From assembly GCA_036365145.1 (NCBI GenBank), contig JAEOAD010000603.1:2480001-2544000 (forward strand): DNA of 64,000 nucleotides, given 5' to 3'. Origin of the DNA: Orientallactaga sibirica (lineage: Eukaryota; Chordata; Mammalia; Rodentia; Dipodidae). The position numbers were made by a program, and so were the translations under genes. Under the pieces are notes generated by a model, which ran no database searches, was not told where the DNA came from, and saw only the letters and a list, made by a program, of their open reading frames with translations. Shown here in pieces: positions 1 to 10,010 of the stretch (position 1 is the first letter of the stretch; each line of letters starts with the position of its first letter).

Positions 1-609
1 TACAGAACATTCTACCCAAAGTCCACAGATTACACATTCTTCTCAGCAGCCCATGGAACCTTCTCTAGAATAGATCATATATTGGGCCACAAAGTCTGCC
101 TCCATATTTTTAGGAAAATCGACATAACTTCCTGCATGATATCAGACCACAATGCTATAATGCTAGAAATTCACAACAAAAGGTATGCCAGGAATCCCCC
201 CAGCTCCCTGAAACTGAACATCACACTTTTATAATATAAATTGGTTGTGGATGAAATAAAAAATGAAATTACAAAATTTCTAGAATTGAATGACAATAAG
301 AACACATGGCATGCAATGAAGGTAGTCCGTAGGTGAAAATTCACAGCACTAAACACCTTCATAACCAAGACAGAGAGATCCCAAATCAATAACCTAACCA
401 TCCACCTAAAAGCATCAGAAATACAAGGACAAGCCAACCAGAAAAGCTCCAGAAAACAAAACAAAATAATTAAGATCAGAGCAGAAATTAATGAATTGGA
501 AAGTAAGAAAACAATTAATTAAGAAAATAATTAAACAAAGAGTGGCTTCTTTGACAAAGTAAGCAAGATTGATAAAACCCTGGCCAGTTTGATTAACTGA
601 ATAAAAGAG

Positions 610-969
610 ATGCTTCAAATAAACAAAACTGGGAATGAAAAAGGAGAGATCACAACAGACATAATTGAAATTGGGAGAATCATCAGGACTTATTTCAAAA
701 ACCTCTACTCCACAAAACTGGAGAATATGGTGGAAATGGATGAATTCCTGGACATATACCACCTACCAAAGCAAAACCCAGAGAAGATTAATATCCTAAA
801 CAAACCTATCACACCCACCAAGATTGAAAATGTAATCAAACATCTGCCCCAAAAGAGCCCAGGACCAGATGGCTTCTCAGCTGAATTCTATCAACCCTTA
901 ATGGTAGAACTGAAACCGATTTCTCTCAAACTGTGCCACACAATCAGAGAACAGGAAAAGGCCCCCTAA
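610..969 (+). pseudogene. L1 ORF2 fragment, reverse transcriptase N-terminal (fingers) region
   Basis: Open stretch of 119 codons inside the L1. It carries the L1 ORF2 block from the linker into the reverse transcriptase fingers, including a K-S-P-G-P-D-G-F motif about residues 85-92, which is strongly conserved in L1 reverse transcriptases. It ends at a stop where the L1 frame should continue, so it is part of a dead ORF2 and not a gene of its own. The ATG at its start is internal to ORF2 and has no meaning as a translation start. Confidence 0.88.
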
Positions 970-1073
970 CTCCTTCTATGAAGCTAGCATTACCCTAATT
1001 CCCAAACCAGGCAGAGATGACACAAGAAATGAAAACTATAGGCTTATTTCCCTGATGAACACAACATCACTTC

Positions 1074-1316
1074 ATGATCAAAACATTGGAGAGAATAGTC
1101 ATGGACAGTTTATATCCCAACAAAATAAAGGTTACATATGAAGCCCATAAAGCCCAAGTAATACCTAATGGGGGGAGATTGAAGGAATTCCCATTGAGAT
1201 CAGGAACAAGACAGGGGTGTTCACTCTCACTTCTGTTCTTCAACATAGATCTGGAAGTCTTAGCTCAAGCAGTAAAAAAAAGTAAAAGGGATACAAATTG
1301 GAAAGGAAGAAGTTAA
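1074..1316 (+). pseudogene. L1 ORF2 fragment, reverse transcriptase palm region
   Basis: Open stretch of 80 codons with the L1 palm motif G-T-R-Q-G-C-S-L-S about residues 44-52. It is followed after a frameshift by the catalytic aspartate pair encoded near 1329-1339. The break between the two separates the active site from the upstream domain, so this copy cannot make a working enzyme. Confidence 0.88.
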
Positions 1317-2206
1317 ATTAGCCCTATTTGCAGATGACATGATCCTATATATAAGTGACCCAAGAGCCTCCACCTCAAAACACTTAAAAGTGATTAATTC
1401 CTTCATCAAAGTAGCAGGATACAAGATCAATGCACAAAATATCAGTAGCCTTTCTGTATGCAAAAGACAAAGTTACAGAAAAAGAAATAAATAACATTAT
1501 CCCATTTTCATTGGCAACAAAATAATAAAATGAATAAAATACTTTGGAATAACATTAACCAGGGAAGTGAAAGATCTATACAATGAAAACATAAAAACAC
1601 TCAAGAAAAATGGAAGAGGACTTGTGAAAATGGAAAGACCTCTCATGCTCCTGGATAGGCAGAAATAACATTGTGAAAATGGCAGTCTTACCAAAAGCAT
1701 TATATAGATTTAACAAAGTACCAATAGAAATCCCAACTTCTTTCTTCACAGAGATAGAATAAATGAGCTCAAAATTCATATGGAATGGTAGAAGGCCTCA
1801 GATATCCAAGCATATCCTCAGCAAAAGAAACACTTCTGAAGGCATCACCATACCTGATCTAAAGCTGTACTACAAAGCCATAGTAATAAAAAAACAACAT
1901 GGTACTGGCATAAAAACAGGATTATAGACCAATGGAACAGAATAGAGGACACATACTTTGGGTCAAGTAACTACAGCTACTTGATACTTGACAATGGCCC
2001 TATCAAAGTAGTCTGGACAAAAGACAGCATCTTCAACAAATGGTGCTGGACAAAGTGGACAACTATATGTAGGAAAACAAAACTCGGCACACACATCTTG
2101 CCATGCACAAAAATCAGGTCCAAATGGATCAAAGACCTCAATGTAAATCAAGGAACTCTACTATTACTGGAAGAGAAAAATAGGAGGAAACTTCCATGAC
2201 ATAGGA

Positions 2207-2698
2207 GTGGGAAAAGACTTCCTGAACAAAACCCCAGCAGCTCAGGAACTTAAACAATCACTCAAACATTGGGATCTCAGGAAGCTGAAAAGTTTTTTTG
2301 ACAAAAATACAATAACCAGAGAGAACAGATTACCCACAGAATGGGATAAAACTATTGCCAGCTATACAACTGACAGATACCTAATATCTAGAATCCACAA
2401 AGAACCTAAAAGCCTAAACAATAAAAAGTCAAACAACCAACTCAAAAAATGGGGCAGAGAACTGCACAGGGTATTCTCTGAAGAATAAATACAAATGGCA
2501 ATCACACACTTAAGAAAATGTTCAGCATCCCTAATCATTAGGGAAGTGCTAATTAAAACAACTATGAAATTCCAACTTACCCCAGTAAGGATAGCTAACA
2601 TCTACAAAACTAATGAAACAAATGCTGGTGAGGCTGTGGAGAAACAGGAACCATCTTTCATTGTTGGTGGGAATGTAAAATGGTACAAACACTATTAA
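2207..2698 (+). pseudogene. L1 ORF2 C-terminal fragments
   Basis: Two open pieces in different frames (2207-2488 and 2495-2698) match the region downstream of the L1 reverse transcriptase. The first has the conserved block with F-L-N-K-T-P, then W-D-x-x-K-L-K-S-F, then W-D-K. The second has the S-T-R-x-x-I-R-E-like helix region and the G-G-N-V-K-W end block. The frame change between them is one of several breaks in this L1. The same blocks recur in the other L1 copies of the window, on both strands. Confidence 0.85.
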
Positions 2699-3658
2699 AG
2701 CAATCTGGAGACTCCTAAAAAGGAATTAGAATTAACAACAGATCCACTTATTCCCTTACTGGGCATTTACCCTAAAAGCTCCAAGCCTCAGATCAGAGAG
2801 ATTTGCTCAACCATGTTTATAGCTGCTCAATTCATAATAGGTAAGATCTGAAATCAACCCATATGTCCATAATTAAATGAACGGATAACAAAAATGTGGT
2901 ATATCTACATTATGGAATTCTATGGCACAATGAAATTTGAAGAAAAATTGTTGAAATTGAAACATCGTTTTCAGTGAGCTCACCCAATCACAAAAAGATA
3001 ATCATCTCATGGTCTCACTCATCTGTGGCTCCTAACCTGAATCTTCCTGAGATGCTGTCATACATAATAAGCACCTTGAGGACCAGACAATAGGGAGGGT
3101 GGGACAGAGGGGAGGGTTGGGGTAGGGTAAGTGTGTGGGGTACACAAATAGGGACCCAAATGGAAATGGCACCATAAAATCCTATATCCTGAATGACCAG
3201 CTAAAAGGTTGAACCTTCAGCAGACCTTTAGAGGCAATACCTGAACCACAGGACCCTGGAGAGGACATCATGAAGAATAACTTTAATCTTTTCCTGTTTT
3301 TTTTTTTTCTCTCCCTCTTCTCTCTCTGCTCTCTTTCTCTTTTATATTACCTATCTTTTTCTTCCTTCATCTTCCTTGGTGCTGACCTGTAACTCCAAGT
3401 ACCAGCATGCGGTTAACTTCCACAATGTGCTGTTGATCAGAGAGACCTACAAGGTTTCCCAAAAAAAGACAGATTTTTGCCAGAGTTCTTGATGACCCAC
3501 CAAAGGTTAATGGTAAGACCCTACTGCTAAAAACACCATATGCTGTTGGGGCCGAACATGGAGTGACCTAGCTGGAATCTGGAAAAAGGTCACTCCCCAG
3601 ACAGTTAGCATGTCTAGTGCCAGATGGTCTTACACGAGCAACTGTGGGAAAATGACCG

Positions 3659-3667
3659 ACATCTCTC
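3659..3667. repeat. left copy of a 9-bp flanking duplication around the ERVK LTR
   Basis: ACATCTCTC occurs here directly before the LTR and again at 4089-4097 directly after the PBS segment. A 6-bp TCTCTC core would fit the usual duplication length for ERVK-type integration; the extra ACA could be coincidence. Confidence 0.7.
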
Positions 3668-4064
3668 TGTTGGGCCCTATGATGCCCCGGTGTGAGGCCT
3701 AGTGGAACTTCCTGAGTTTGGCGACCTGTCTTTGGCCTAATTCTCAGCAAGGCCTAAGCCGAAACTGCCTCCACCCAGCTACTGCTGACGTGATGAAATA
3801 CTATTGGCCCTTATACCTTTCTCTCATCCCCTCTTCCCGCCCCCTTCCTCAAAATATATAAATACCTCCCCTGACAATAATCGGAGAGATTTCCGCCTTA
3901 GACGTTTCTCCCGGCTCAATGTGGTTTTCTTTTCCCCGGTGGCTTGGGGAGGTTTTTTGAGTCGTCGACACCCGCCTTCTCGCTCAGCCTCAAGAGAAGC
4001 GGCTGGCCCAGTTCTCTCTCTCTTCTGCTCTACCTGCCGGTGGTGGAGGGAAAAAACCCCGGCA
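3668..4064 (+). mobile_element. ERVK-type (class II) LTR, 397 bp
   Basis: Begins TGTTGGGCCC and ends CCCCGGCA, so it has TG...CA ends. It aligns along its length with the reverse-strand LTR at 14076-14483, which defines its limits independently. A TATA-like box lies near 3853-3862 and a C/T-rich block precedes the end. It is GC-richer than the L1 around it and sits inside the L1 3'UTR, so it is younger than that L1. A tRNA-Lys-like primer binding site follows directly, so the end of U5 is well placed. I infer class II (ERVK) from the primer site and the 6-bp duplication of the second copy. Confidence 0.82.
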
Positions 4065-4066
4065 TC

Positions 4067-4085
4067 TGGCGCCCAAACGTGGGGC
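4067..4085 (+). promoter_or_regulatory. retroviral primer binding site, tRNA-Lys(1,2)-like
   Basis: TGGCGCCCAAACGTGGGGC starts two bases after the LTR end. From memory, the lysine-1,2 primer site of class II retroviruses is the same sequence with one fewer A. The site is followed by only three bases (GCA) before the flanking duplication, so no internal proviral sequence remains. Confidence 0.8.
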
Positions 4086-4088
4086 GCA

Positions 4089-4867
4089 ACATCTCTCCAA
4101 ACAACTTGCAGTCTAAGCTACTGAGCAGTAAACAACCTGATGTGATGCTCAAACAGGTGCAATAGTGGCACACAGCCATGGTGGGTAACCAACTGTTCTA
4201 GACTTGGCTAACAGATCCACTCAGTGGGGTGGAACTCATAGCTGGAACTGGGAAACAAGTCCAAACCATGTCCAAAAAATGATCCATTTTCCAGTATCAA
4301 GCTCCCACCAATCATGGGCTATAAGAGGCCCTACGCATATAAAATTCTCTCTAAAATAATAATGGCCATCCTATCTATCTGGTGCTGACTTCTCTCTGTG
4401 TTGGAGAATTTGCTTCTCTTTTTCAGATGGATGCTGAACCTGAGCAAAGGATCAGCCTATCGCTCCTCACCAGGACTCCAGCTGAAACCATAGAGTTACA
4501 GGGAAAATAGGCAAGGGTGCAGCTTTCTAGGTGAACCTGACATCAGCATAAGGCTGAAGGAGATACATATAGAGAACACTCAACTCCTACTGAACCAGAT
4601 ATCCAGAGACACTGAGGGTCCCAAGACCTTATCACTGAAGTAGAACTAAAATGAACCCAATATGGCTCACAGAAATTTACAGAAGAGGGGGCAGAAAGAG
4701 TGTTGGAGCCACAAGTTGGGTCATTATGCACAAAGACATCTCCTGTTCCCCGTAACTGTTGGCTACCCCCACAATGCACGACCCACATTCTCCAATGAGG
4801 AGGGTCACTTCAGAGGGGGGAAGACAGGGAGGAGGCTATCGAAGGCACCAACATGAATGTAAAATTT

Positions 4868-4916
<49 letters not shown>

Positions 4917-4918
4917 AA
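4089..4918 (+). mobile_element. remainder of type A L1 3'UTR with (AAAT)n tail
   Basis: Resumes the L1 3'UTR interrupted at 3667. Blocks such as the one at 4155-4200 align with 10630-10675 in a later L1 copy, and the segment around 4690-4800 aligns in reverse with 55670-55830. It ends in an AAAT-repeat tail at about 4866-4918. No coding potential beyond short chance frames. Confidence 0.85.
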
Positions 4919-4919
4919 T

Positions 4920-6845
4920 ACCCACAAAAAGAATATTTTTTTAAAAAGAAAACAACAAGAAATCAAACAACCCAATTAAAAATGGGCTATAGAAATAAAG
5001 AGTTCTCAAAGGAAGAAATATGGATGACACTTATGAACATCTAAAAAAGTGTTCTACATCAGGTAAATGCAAATTAAAACTACTGTGAGCTTCCATCTCA
5101 CTCCTGTCAGAATGACTATCATCAAGAAAACAAATGAAAATAAATGTTGGCGAGGTTGCAGAAAAAGGGGAACCTTTATATACTGTTGGTAGGAATGTAG
5201 TTTGGTACAGACCTTGTAGAAGTAAGTGTGCAGGTTCTAAGGACAGCTCAAAATAGATTTACCATATGATCCAGCTATAGCACTCCTAGGCATATATCCT
5301 AGTGACTCTTCTTAGTACCTTAGAGATACTTGCACAACCATGTTTATTGCTGCTCTATTTATAATAACTAGGAGATGGAAGCAGCCTAGATATTTCTCAA
5401 CAGGTGAATGGATAATAAAGATGTGGTACATTTACACAATGGAATTCTATTCAGTGGTAAAGAAAAATGAAATTATGAAATTTGCAGGGAATTGGATGAA
5501 TCTGGAAAGGATTATACTAAGTGAGGTAACCCAGGCCCAGAAAGCCAAATGCCACATGTTCTCTCTCATATGTGGGTCCTAGCTACAAATGTTTAGACTT
5601 GTGTGCGAACTGGAACCAAAAATCTATAGCAGATGACAGTAAGCTAGAAAAAGGCTATAAGGGATGGAGGAGAGGGAATGACTTAATGGGATTATATTGT
5701 ATATATGTCAGTAGAAAAACAGATTATAGGGAGTGGGATGGCCTAAGTGAGGCTAGGGGAAGAGATTAAGAGAAGGGTGGGGGGAGGATTAATCAAAATT
5801 CAAGATATTCTGAATATGATATATGAAAACCTACTTTTTAAGATAATGGCACATCCAGAAGCCACAGACTGCTAGTAGAAAATTTTCAGTGCCAGGGGTG
5901 GGATACCTACTGGTTAGTTTTTGTCCAGGAAGAGCCCTGTTGCCTCCAGAACATTACAGGCTATTGCCCAAGATCCTTGGTTTCCCATGAGTAGCATATG
6001 GTAAGACCCTATTGCTGAAGACTTCACATTCCTGGGCAGCAAGGTCACTGAGAATCAAGCTGGTGATGAGCTGAAAACCTTCTCCCTATAGACCAGCCAA
6101 CAGAAAGCTGGGAAAAGCTGCACTTCATGAAACCCTATGGGAAACAGAAGTCATCTGCAGTGAAAACAGTGGACACTGGAAGCCTCAAGTTTGGCCAGAC
6201 AAGCCAAATGACCAAACAGGTGGAATAGTGGTATGTCTGCTCTGGAGAAACCAAATGCTCTCTAATTGGCCTCGAGGCCTGCTCTATGGGAGGGAATACA
6301 TGCCTAGTACTGAAAAACTTATCAAAAGACTATGGCAGGGGATGTCAGGAGCCTTAGAGGTATAAAGCCTGCTGTCGTCTGGCTACATGCATGTATTATT
6401 CTCACCAAAATACCCTGAAAGCACTACACTTAATGTTCATATTCATATACTAATGCTACTTTCACTTTTGGTTAGAGAAGCTTCTCTTTTCAGATAGCAG
6501 TGACCACTGGGATGACCCAAAAGGCAACATAGTGCTGAGAATAAGTGAGAGAGGAGTGACCAACACTGAAACATGTCTATCACATCCTCCAAGGCTCAGG
6601 TTCCATTGCAGAAGAGGTAGTGGAAAGAATGTAAGAGCCAAAGGAAAGGTACCACTCCGTACAATGCAACTGTCCAGACAGAAATTGGCCTCAATATCCA
6701 TGACCTGACAGTTCTTAGCAATACCTTCACAAGACCCTCATAATTGGACAAAAAGACAATGACATCAAAATAAAGAGAGACTAAAGGAGAGAGGGAGGGA
6801 ATATGATAGAGAAATTGAGTTATAATTACTCAGTATATTTTATGA
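4920..6845 (+). mobile_element. L1 LINE (type B), 5'-truncated, ORF2 C-terminus and 3'UTR
   Basis: Starts within the last part of ORF2 (blocks matching 2430 onward of the first L1) directly after the AAAT tail of the previous L1. The ORF2 C-terminal end is partly open at 5340-5582. The 3'UTR from about 5830 matches that of the L1 at 8862-11321 block for block: the unit with AAAACAGTGGACACTG near 6163, and GAGAGAGGGAGGG near 6790. The 3' boundary is approximate because there is no clear A-tail. Confidence 0.85.
5340..5582 (+). pseudogene. L1 ORF2 C-terminal end fragment
   Basis: 80 open codons covering the extreme C-terminal ORF2 region: a W-I-I-K-M-W-Y-I-Y-T-M-E-F-Y-S block about residues 24-38, and a W-M-N-L-E-R-I-I-L-S-E-V-T block about residues 52-64. 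Both are characteristic of the end of rodent L1 ORF2. The ATG is internal. Truncated remnant. Confidence 0.85.
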
Positions 6846-7044
6846 GCTTTTTAGTGCAATACTAATCCCAAAAGTTTACAATAAAAGCCCATGGTTCTCT
6901 TAAATATGGAAGTGAACCTAAAAATATTCAAAGACACAACAGTAACAAATACTAAAAGTTTTGCAGAGACTATCAAGGTTGAACTTGAACATGTACCTGA
7001 TCGCTTTCACTCTTAGCACAGCCTTTGTTAGTCACTAAAACACA

Positions 7045-7130
7045 TTGAAATCTCTTGCAATTCTAGCATTTGGGGAGCTGAGGGTGAAAAATCACCATGA
7101 GTTTCATCCAGCCTTTGCTATGTAATGAAT
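7045..7130 (+). repeat. degraded B1-like SINE fragment
   Basis: Contains a weak match to the middle of B1: an AGCATTTGGGGAGCTGAGG-like block, and a CATCCAGCCTTTGCTATGTAATG-like run. Heavily diverged and lacking ends, so only tentative. Confidence 0.4.
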
Positions 7131-7559
7131 TTCAGGGGAACAAATGATTATCAAAATCCATTAAAATGAATACATGCTCATCCAACCAAAATATAGCATT
7201 TCCACAACTGTTTTCATAAGTAAAATATCAATCAGAAAGTAAAAATAAACACCAAGAAAGTTAGAGGTATTCAACCAACTCAAAAGTTAAAAATCATATA
7301 CAACAAACACATCTCAAAGAAAAGAATAATACAATAGCTATATATAGCTTAAAAACTCAAAACTGGCTGTTTGAATAAATTTCTTAGATGGAATTTTTGC
7401 CAAAAATTACCAAGTGCAATATAAATACATAAATAAATCTCCAAATATAATGGGAGAATATTTATAGCAATAGTCATGTTTGTGGACAACACAAAAATAG
7501 TATAAAAGTTTAAGCAATGAGTTTGAAAGTATTCACAATATCCAAAAGTGAAGCAAAAG

Positions 7560-8045
7560 CTAATATTACACCAACCAATAAATGGATAACTAAGATATGG
7601 TATTTATATGTAATAGAATATTATTCAAAGATGAAATTCTGTCATTTGCAATGACATGGATGAACCTGGATGTTTTTATGTTCAATGAAATAACCCACAC
7701 ACAGAAATGTAAGTACTTTACTATCTCAGTGATATGTAAAATCTAAAACTCTACTTCATAAAATTTGAAACCTGAATGTAGGTGGAAATTTAGAAGTAGA
7801 AGTATGGGGAAAGGTTGATCAGTGGATAGTGATATACAGCTGGATAGCAAGAAATTCTGTTGCACTTCTGTATAGGAAGATGACTGTACATAGAAATAAT
7901 GTAGTTTATGGCACAAGGAAGAGATCTTGAAAGTTTTTACCACAAAGGTTTATGGATATACCCATGTTTAACTTGATGTAAATATTATACAGTGTACATA
8001 TGTATTAAAGCATCATGTGGTACCCCATTAATATGTACAATTTTT
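7560..8045 (+). mobile_element. old L1 (L1M-like) 3' end
   Basis: Diverged ORF2 end: a run encoding the AATGGATAAC...GGTATTTATATG...ATGAACCTGGATG pattern near 7578-7672 that ends mammalian L1 ORF2. An old-L1 3'UTR follows, ending in CCCCATTAATATGTACAATTTTTA. That ending is typical of old mammalian L1 subfamilies rather than of the younger L1s elsewhere in the window. Confidence 0.75.
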
Positions 8046-8125
8046 AAATATTGTATTTATTTAATTGTTTGGGAGTCAGAGATAAAGGGGTACACAGAGA
8101 GAGTGAGTGAGAAAGTGTGAACATT

Positions 8126-8352
8126 GGGCTGGAGAAATGGCTTAGCAGTTAAGGCGTTTGCCTGTGAAGCCAAAGGATCCTGGTTCGATTCTCCAGGACC
8201 CACGTAAGCCAGATGCACAAAGGGCACATGCATCTGGAGTTCATTTGCAGTGGCTAGAGGCTCTGGCATGCCAATTCTCTCTGTGTCTGCCTATCTTCTC
8301 TCACTCTCTCTTTCTCTCTCTCTGCTGGCAAATAAATAAATAAAATTTTTTT
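8126..8352 (+). repeat. tRNA-derived SINE, short form
   Basis: Starts GGGCTGGAGAAATGGCTTAG with a pol III A-box-like TGGCTTAGCAGT and a B-box GGTTCGATTC. It runs on through the CCAGATGCACAAAGG body to a CT-rich region and an AAATAAAT tail. It is the clearest sense copy in this block and close to the consensus I would build from all copies in the window. Confidence 0.9.
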
Positions 8353-8358
8353 TTAGTT

Positions 8359-8551
8359 TTTTTTTTTTTTTTTTTTTTAAAGAAAGAAAGAAAGAGTGAA
8401 CATGGACATATCCTAGCCTCTAGCCACCGCAAACAACTTCCAGAAAAATATGTCACTTTGTGCATATGGCTTTATGTGTGTACTAGGGAATCAAATTCAG
8501 GCCATCAGGTTTTGCAGCAAATGCAAACCACTGTGCCATCTCTCTGGCCCC
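8359..8551 (-). repeat. tRNA-derived SINE, inverted relative to its left neighbour
   Basis: The reverse complement starts GGGGCCAGAGAGATGGCACAG, then a diverged B-box, the ATATGCACAAAG body and a GAAA-type tail. Its tail faces that of the SINE at 8126-8352, so the two form a tail-to-tail pair across an A/T-rich spacer. Confidence 0.8.
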
Positions 8552-8554
8552 AAT

Positions 8555-8586
<32 letters not shown>

Positions 8587-8626
8587 ACATTATATGATCT
8601 AGATCAAAATAAATTAGAAAAGAAGA

Positions 8627-8849
8627 GGGGCTGAATAAATGGCCTAGAGATTAAGGTGCTTAACTGTGAAGTCTAAGGATTCATGTTCTACCCTCACAGT
8701 TGCACATAAGCAGACACACAAAGTGACACAAGTGAGCAAAGTTGCACATGCTCACAAGGGTGGCACACTTGTCTGGAATTCCATTGCAGAGGGCTGAAGG
8801 CCCTGGTGTGCCAATTCTCTCTCTCTCTCTCTTTCATTTTTTATCACAT
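8627..8849 (+). repeat. tRNA-derived SINE, diverged longer form
   Basis: Starts GGGGCTGAATAAATGGCCTAG. It carries extra body sequence (AAAGTGACACAAGTGAGC... near 8720-8760) relative to the short form, as in the long-form copies at 21453, 23337 and 45450. Its A-rich end supplied the target duplication of the L1 that follows. Confidence 0.78.
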
Positions 8850-9091
8850 AAAAAGAAAGGCTGGACCAGATTACATTCCCACCAACAGTGTAGAAGTGTT
8901 CCTCTTTTTCCACAACGCCAACACTTACTGTCATTTGTTTTCTTGATGGTAGCCATTCTGACAGGAGTGAAATGGAATCTCAAAGGGGTTTTAATTTGCA
9001 TTTCCCTGATGGCGAAGGATGTGGAACACTTTTTTAGATGTTTATATGCCATCTGTATTTCATCTTCTGAGAATTCTCTATTTAGTTCCAT
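8834..9091 (-). pseudogene. L1 ORF2 C-terminal fragment within the inverted segment
   Basis: 85 codons on the minus strand. They carry the conserved ORF2 blocks C-S-T-S-F-A-I-R-E about residues 22-30, H-F-T-P-V-R-M-A about 41-48, and C-W-R-C-G-K-R-G-T-L-L-H-C-W-W-E-C about 58-74. The last is the cysteine-rich end region of L1 ORF2, and its cysteines and tryptophans are kept. The first codons after the SINE junction and the final residues are not L1. Confidence 0.85.
8850..8861. repeat. left target-site duplication of twin-primed L1
   Basis: AAAAAGAAAGGC here is repeated at 11322-11333, directly after the L1 poly-A. Confidence 0.7.
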
Positions 9092-9104
9092 AGCCCATGT
9101 TTTT

Positions 9105-9319
9105 AGTACCTTTGTTGATTTTTATTTATTGATTTGAGAGCAACAGAGAGAGATAGAGAGAACGGGTACACCAGGGCCTCCAGCCACTGCAAACAAACTT
9201 CATATGCATGTGCCCCCTTGTGCATCTGGCTTACGTGGGTCCTGGGGAATCAAGCCTCGAACTGGGGTCCTTTGGCTTCATAGGCAAGTGCTTAACCACT
9301 AAGCCATTTCTCTAGCCCT
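9105..9319 (-). repeat. tRNA-derived SINE inserted in the L1
   Basis: The reverse complement starts at GGGCTAGAGAAATGGCTTAG (9318 downward), with B-box-like GGTTCGA. It splits the inverted L1 segment. Imperfect duplications flank it: CATAGCCCATGTTTTT at 9089-9104 and CATAGCACATTTTTTA from 9320. It is therefore younger than the L1. Confidence 0.88.
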
Positions 9320-9622
9320 CATAGCACATTTTTTAACTGGGTTGTTTGAATTCTTATTATTCTGTTTTTTTAGTTCTTTGTAAAATCTGGATATTAATCC
9401 TCTGTCAGATATATAGCTGGCAAAGATTTTTTCCCATTCTGTAGGTTGTCTTTTTGCTCTATTCACAGTGTCCTTTGCTGTACAAAAGCTTTGTAATTTC
9501 ATAAGGTCCCAGTGGTTGATTAGTGGTTTCATTCACTGAGCAATTGGAGTTATATTCAGAGAGTCCTTGCCTATGCCAATATGTTGAAGGGTTTCCTCTA
9601 CCTTTTCCTCTAGCAGTTTCAT
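9299..9622 (-). pseudogene. L1 ORF2 fragment, inverted segment beyond the SINE
   Basis: Minus-strand ORF2 region with the [11 protein letters not shown] block and the [16 protein letters not shown] block in the open frame ending at 9299. It is upstream of the 8834-9091 piece in L1 order. Frames are broken between 9530 and 9622. Confidence 0.82.
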
Positions 9623-9652
9623 TGTGGAAATCAGTGTGGAGGTTCTTGAGAC

Positions 9653-10010
9653 AGCTAGAAATAGATTTACCATCTGATCCAGCTATAGCACTCCTAGGCA
9701 TATATCCAGAGGACTCTTCTCACTACCTTAGAGATACTTGCACAACCATGTCTATTGCTTCACTATTCACAATAGCTAGGAAATGGAACCAGCCTAGATG
9801 TCCCTCCACAGATGAATGGATAATAAAGATGTGATACATTTACACAATGGAGTTCTATTCAGCAGTAAAGAAAAATGAAATTATGAAATTTGTAAGGAAA
9901 TGGATGGATCTGGAAAGGATTATATTAAGTGAGGTAACCCAGGCTCAGAAAGCCAAACGTCACATGTTTTCTCTCATATGTGGATCCTAACTACAAATGT
10001 ATAAACTTGT
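9653..10010 (+). pseudogene. L1 ORF2 C-terminal end, sense segment
   Basis: The piece around 9655-9834 encodes the L1 block I-D-L-P-S-D-P-A-I-A-L-L-G-I-Y-P-E-D-S and then T-I-A-R-K-W-N-Q-P-R-C-P-S-T-D-E-W-I-I-K-M. It continues with broken frame into the terminal ORF2 block near 9900-9960. It joins head-on to the inverted part at about 9622. Confidence 0.85.

Larger units (their letters stand above)
1..3667 (+). mobile_element. L1 LINE (type A), ORF2 endonuclease end through 3'UTR, 5' part outside window
   Basis: Plus-strand L1 sequence. The first 200 bases encode the C-terminal endonuclease signature (a SRIDHI-type motif near 67-84). The reverse transcriptase domain follows in broken frames: an open piece at 610-969 covers the fingers (SPGPDGF near 858-880), another at 1074-1316 holds a GTRQGCSLS-type palm motif, and the catalytic A-D-D is encoded near 1329-1339. 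C-terminal ORF2 pieces lie at 1981-2698. Coding similarity ends near 3000. The 3'UTR follows, with a pyrimidine-rich stretch at 3297-3360. Many stops and frameshifts make it non-functional. The 3'UTR is split at 3667 by an LTR and resumes at 4089. Its 3'UTR matches the minus-strand L1 at 55535-58350 and differs from the L1s at 4920-6840 and 8862-11321. Confidence 0.93.

Noticed and set aside
3543..3667. TGTTGGGGCCGAACATGG as a possible LTR start
   Set aside because: The stretch aligns with the L1 3'UTR around 10400-10530, and the solo LTR at 14076-14483 shows that the LTR begins at the next TGTTGGGCCC (3668).
8126..8200. Possible tRNA gene (A-box and B-box with GGTTCGATTC)
   Set aside because: The boxes belong to the SINE head. 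The sequence cannot be folded into an acceptor stem with a proper 3' end, and the same head recurs in over 15 SINE copies.
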